From positions 1 through 61,190 of the forward strand of contig CAJUDO010000019.1 of assembly GCA_910585405.1 (NCBI GenBank): a DNA stretch of 61,190 nucleotides, given 5' to 3'. Position 1 is the stretch's first letter. Every line of letters begins with the position of its first letter. This stretch comes from an uncultured Peptococcaceae bacterium. GTDB taxonomy: Bacteria > Bacillota > Peptococcia > Peptococcales > Peptococcaceae. A program made the translations under genes and the position numbers. Below are positions 58,780 through 61,190 of this stretch, in pieces. Below the pieces are notes generated by a model. That model searched no databases and was not told where the DNA came from. It saw only the letters and a list, made by a program, of their open reading frames with translations.

Positions 58780-59574
58780 GTGAAACAATCTAAAAAAGAG
58801 TTAATAGAATTTTCAGAATTAGAACGCAGAAGACAACTGCAGCGCTATGGAAAGTATGAATGTTTTGCAACATTGGGACGATTGGAAGGCAATTGTGAAT
58901 TGCTGATTTGTGAACGGGGAAAGCAGCGAGGGGAATTGTTTTCTTTGAGCTTTTCCCAGAAAGGGATGACAGGGTATACGCAGTTATATCAACGAATGCA
59001 GATAGAGGCGTGGCTTGATGGGCATGAATGTAATCGCATTACCTATTTTCAGGCGTTGGGATTATTAGGTGATGCCGTGCGGCAAAATTATAAATATCGC
59101 ATGGACAGTGACCAGATTCATAATAATCCATCCCTTCATTTGCAGCGCATTTGGTCACCGGAATTTTATAATGACATCAACAGTAGTTTAAGTTGGGTAT
59201 TGTGTCGGCAGGATATACAGACGATACTTCGGGCATATTTGCGCGCGATCGGCAATAAAGACGCGGTGTTGCTGTATGAGTTGAATGCGGAGCAGAGCCG
59301 TGATGGGCAAGCACGAAATGCATATGTATTACGTTGGAATCATGTGCTAGAGGATTGGTGTATCTTTGATTTTCAAATATTGACGTGTATAGAAAATAAT
59401 AAAAAAGAGGAGGATGTTACATTCTTTTTGACAACATATTGTGAAGGAAAAGAACAGCAGGTGATTTCTGTAGATATGTGTTTGCGAGTGATTCGTGAAA
59501 AGGGTTATTTCCGCATTCTCACAGATCGGGTATTGGAGGCGCGATACATTTATAGAGGAAATTTGGGGAAATAA
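58780..59574 (+). CDS. Protein of unknown function between rpsU and tuf
   Basis: A 264-residue soluble protein that I do not recognise. It begins with a charged helix (KQSKKELIEFSELERRRQLQ), has mixed alpha/beta character, several Cys residues scattered without a motif, and a late ILTDRVLEARYIYRG. No signal peptide or membrane segment. GTG 58780 was chosen for GGAG five bases upstream; the frame opens at 58753. It has its own promoter and stands between core genes, which suggests a lineage-specific housekeeping role. Confidence 0.7.
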   Translation: MKQSKKELIEFSELERRRQLQRYGKYECFATLGRLEGNCELLICERGKQRGELFSLSFSQKGMTGYTQLYQRMQIEAWLDGHECNRITYFQALGLLGDAVRQNYKYRMDSDQIHNNPSLHLQRIWSPEFYNDINSSLSWVLCRQDIQTILRAYLRAIGNKDAVLLYELNAEQSRDGQARNAYVLRWNHVLEDWCIFDFQILTCIENNKKEEDVTFFLTTYCEGKEQQVISVDMCLRVIREKGYFRILTDRVLEARYIYRGNLGK

Positions 59575-59725
59575 TGCAGATAATTATAGAAATATAAAGA
59601 AAAAATGTAGCGAATTTGCGATGAAAATGGACAAGAGTATTTTGACGGTAAAAAGGAGTATTTTGATAGCTGTGAGAACCCGACAGCCCAGTAAAAATGC
59701 AGGTAGAGTAGGTTGGCGTTAAGTA

Positions 59726-59754
59726 TTGACAGTCAAAAGGGAATACGGTAAAAT
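59726..59754 (+). promoter_or_regulatory. Consensus promoter of tuf
   Basis: TTGACA (59726-59731), 17 bp, TAAAAT (59749-59754): the closest match to consensus in the window, as expected for a very highly expressed gene. Confidence 0.88.
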
Positions 59755-59819
59755 AAGACAAGATACAGGGTTTTATATTTTTTAAAATATATGCTTTACA
59801 TTCTGAGGAGGAAAAGAAA

Positions 59820-61010
59820 ATGGCAAAAGAAAAGTACGAACGTACAAAACCGCACGTAAACATTGGTACCATTGGTCACGTAGACCATGGTAAGACAACA
59901 ACTACAGCAGCAATCACAGCAGTACTGGCACAGAGAGGCTTGGCAAAAGCAGAAAAATTCGATGAAATCGACAAAGCACCAGAAGAAAGAGAACGTGGTA
60001 TCACAATCAATACTGCACACGTAGAATATGAAACAGACAAACGTCATTATGCCCACGTAGACTGCCCGGGCCATGCTGACTATGTAAAAAACATGATCAC
60101 AGGTGCAGCACAGATGGATGGTGCAATCTTGGTAGTAAGTGCAGCTGACGGTCCAATGCCGCAGACTCGTGAACACATTCTGCTGGCTCGTCAGGTAGGT
60201 GTAAAATATATCGTAGTATGGATGAACAAATGCGATATGGTAGATGACGAAGAACTGTTGGAATTAGTAGAAATGGAAATTCGTGAACTGTTAAGCGAAT
60301 ATGACTTCCCAGGCGACGATATTCCAGTAATTCGTGGATCTGGATATCAGGCACTGCAGGATCCAACAGGTCCATGGGCAGAAAATATCATGGAATTGAT
60401 GAATGCAGTAGACGAATATATCCCAACACCAGACCGTGCAATTGATAAGCCATTCCTGATGCCAGTAGAAGACGTATTCTCCATTACAGGTCGTGGTACA
60501 GTAGCAACAGGCAGAGTAGAACGCGGCGTAGTAAAAGTAGGGGATGAACTGGCTATCGTAGGGATTGCGCCAGAAATCAAGAAAACTGTATGCACAGGTG
60601 TAGAAATGTTCCGTAAGTTGTTAGACCAGGCAGAAGCAGGGGATAACATTGGTACACTGCTGCGTGGTGTAGACAGAAAAGAGATCGAACGTGGACAGGT
60701 ATTGGCAAAACCAGGAACCATTACTCCGCACACAAAGTTTACAGCAGAAGTATATGTATTGACCAAAGAAGAAGGTGGCCGTCATAAACCATTCTTTGAT
60801 GGATACAGACCACAGTTTTATTTCAGAACAACAGACGTGACAGGCGTAATCAAATTGCCAGAAGGCACAGAAATGGTAATGCCTGGTGATAACGTAAAAA
60901 TGGAAATCGACCTGATTACCACCATTGCAATGGAAGAAGGATTGCGTTTCGCTATTCGTGAAGGTGGCCGTACAGTAGGTTCCGGCGTTGTTTCTAAAAT
61001 CATTGAATAA
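59820..61010 (+). CDS. tuf: Translation elongation factor Tu
   Basis: A 396-residue GTPase that delivers aminoacyl-tRNA to the ribosome. G motifs: GHVDHGKTT at residues 19-27, the switch segment ERERGITI, DCPGHADY, and NKCDMVDD. Domains 2 and 3 follow at full length. Codon use is strongly biased (GTA for Val, CGT for Arg, ACA for Thr). GAGGAGG precedes ATG 59820. No fusA or rpsJ is adjacent, so this tuf has its own transcription unit, with its own promoter and two terminators. Confidence 0.98.
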   Translation: MAKEKYERTKPHVNIGTIGHVDHGKTTTTAAITAVLAQRGLAKAEKFDEIDKAPEERERGITINTAHVEYETDKRHYAHVDCPGHADYVKNMITGAAQMDGAILVVSAADGPMPQTREHILLARQVGVKYIVVWMNKCDMVDDEELLELVEMEIRELLSEYDFPGDDIPVIRGSGYQALQDPTGPWAENIMELMNAVDEYIPTPDRAIDKPFLMPVEDVFSITGRGTVATGRVERGVVKVGDELAIVGIAPEIKKTVCTGVEMFRKLLDQAEAGDNIGTLLRGVDRKEIERGQVLAKPGTITPHTKFTAEVYVLTKEEGGRHKPFFDGYRPQFYFRTTDVTGVIKLPEGTEMVMPGDNVKMEIDLITTIAMEEGLRFAIREGGRTVGSGVVSKIIE

Positions 61011-61047
61011 GATAAACATATAATTTCAATTTTTAATTGAGATGGTG

Positions 61048-61079
61048 AATGCGGGGATTTTTTAATCCCTGCATTTTTA
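61048..61079 (+). terminator. First terminator of tuf
   Basis: AATGCGGGGATT pairs with AATCCCTGCATT, followed by T. Confidence 0.85.
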
Positions 61080-61080
61080 G

Positions 61081-61127
61081 TCCCAGAATAGATGTTGGTG
61101 GTTTCAATATCTATTCTGGGATTTTTT
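61081..61127 (+). terminator. Second terminator of tuf
   Basis: TCCCAGAATAGAT pairs exactly with ATCTATTCTGGGA, followed by five or six T. I see nothing further in the last 60 bases. Confidence 0.88.
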
Positions 61128-61190
61128 AGGTTCTACTACTACAATAATATTAGGCTACGGTATAAGGATAAATTAGCCGATATCCCTATA

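Noticed and set aside
1..61190. CRISPR array, tRNA, rRNA or insertion sequence
   Set aside because: No regularly spaced repeats, no tRNA-like T-loop sequences in the gaps, no rRNA motifs and no transposase reading frames were seen.

Overview
The window reads as a chromosomal segment of a low-to-mid GC anaerobic Bacillota. Diderm Bacillota of the class Negativicutes, of the Acidaminococcaceae kind, fit best: a DUF1659/DUF2922 pair, TRAP and DASS carboxylate transporters, a short HisG with HisZ, and a glmU-prs-pth-mfd-parvulin string. That assignment is inference from gene content; no rRNA is present to test it. I found no tRNA, rRNA, CRISPR array or insertion sequence.

Layout. 1-1.9 kb: tail of an Rpn-type nuclease gene, the DUF1659/DUF2922 pair and a 740-bp gene-free stretch full of inverted repeats. 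2.0-10.8 kb: housekeeping genes glmU, prs, pth, mfd, a parvulin lipoprotein and a Sel1-repeat protein. 11.0-14.0 kb: a TRAP transporter (dctP, terminator, dctQM). 14.0-15.0 kb (minus): a DUF4430 (transcobalamin-like) protein with an ECF S component, possibly for corrinoid uptake. 15.1-20.2 kb (minus): response regulator, histidine kinase, ABC ATPase and FtsX-type permease, arranged like a peptide-sensing/export module. 20.2-27.95 kb: a type I restriction-modification operon (hsdM-hsdS-hsdR plus an Abi_C-domain gene) bounded by a perfect 53-bp direct repeat, which marks it as an inserted island. 28-36 kb: accessory region with a transglutaminase-like exported protein, a LysR/DASS transporter/amidohydrolase group, a 66-bp perfect hairpin, and a three-gene minus operon (GIY-YIG-like, DUF6530, XRE regulator fused to a degenerate desulfoferrodoxin). 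36.1-43.8 kb: histidine operon hisZGDCBHAFIE, lacking only a histidinol-phosphatase. 43.9-49.3 kb: MATE exporter, small membrane protein, DUF4375-like protein, an RlmN/Cfr-family enzyme, an XRE regulator and a lone serine recombinase. 49.4-61.2 kb: core genes tig-clpP-clpX, a lipoprotein translationally coupled to a two-component system, mtaB, a HIT protein, rpsU, an unknown protein and tuf with two tandem terminators.

The observations most worth following are the restriction island with its 53-bp flanking repeats and built-in Abi_C gene, the regulator carrying a desulfoferrodoxin fold that has lost half of its iron-binding histidines, the nested hairpin structure near position 1600, and the lipoprotein/two-component coupling. 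Several starts differ from the longest possible reading frame; where this happens the ribosome binding site that decided it is given.
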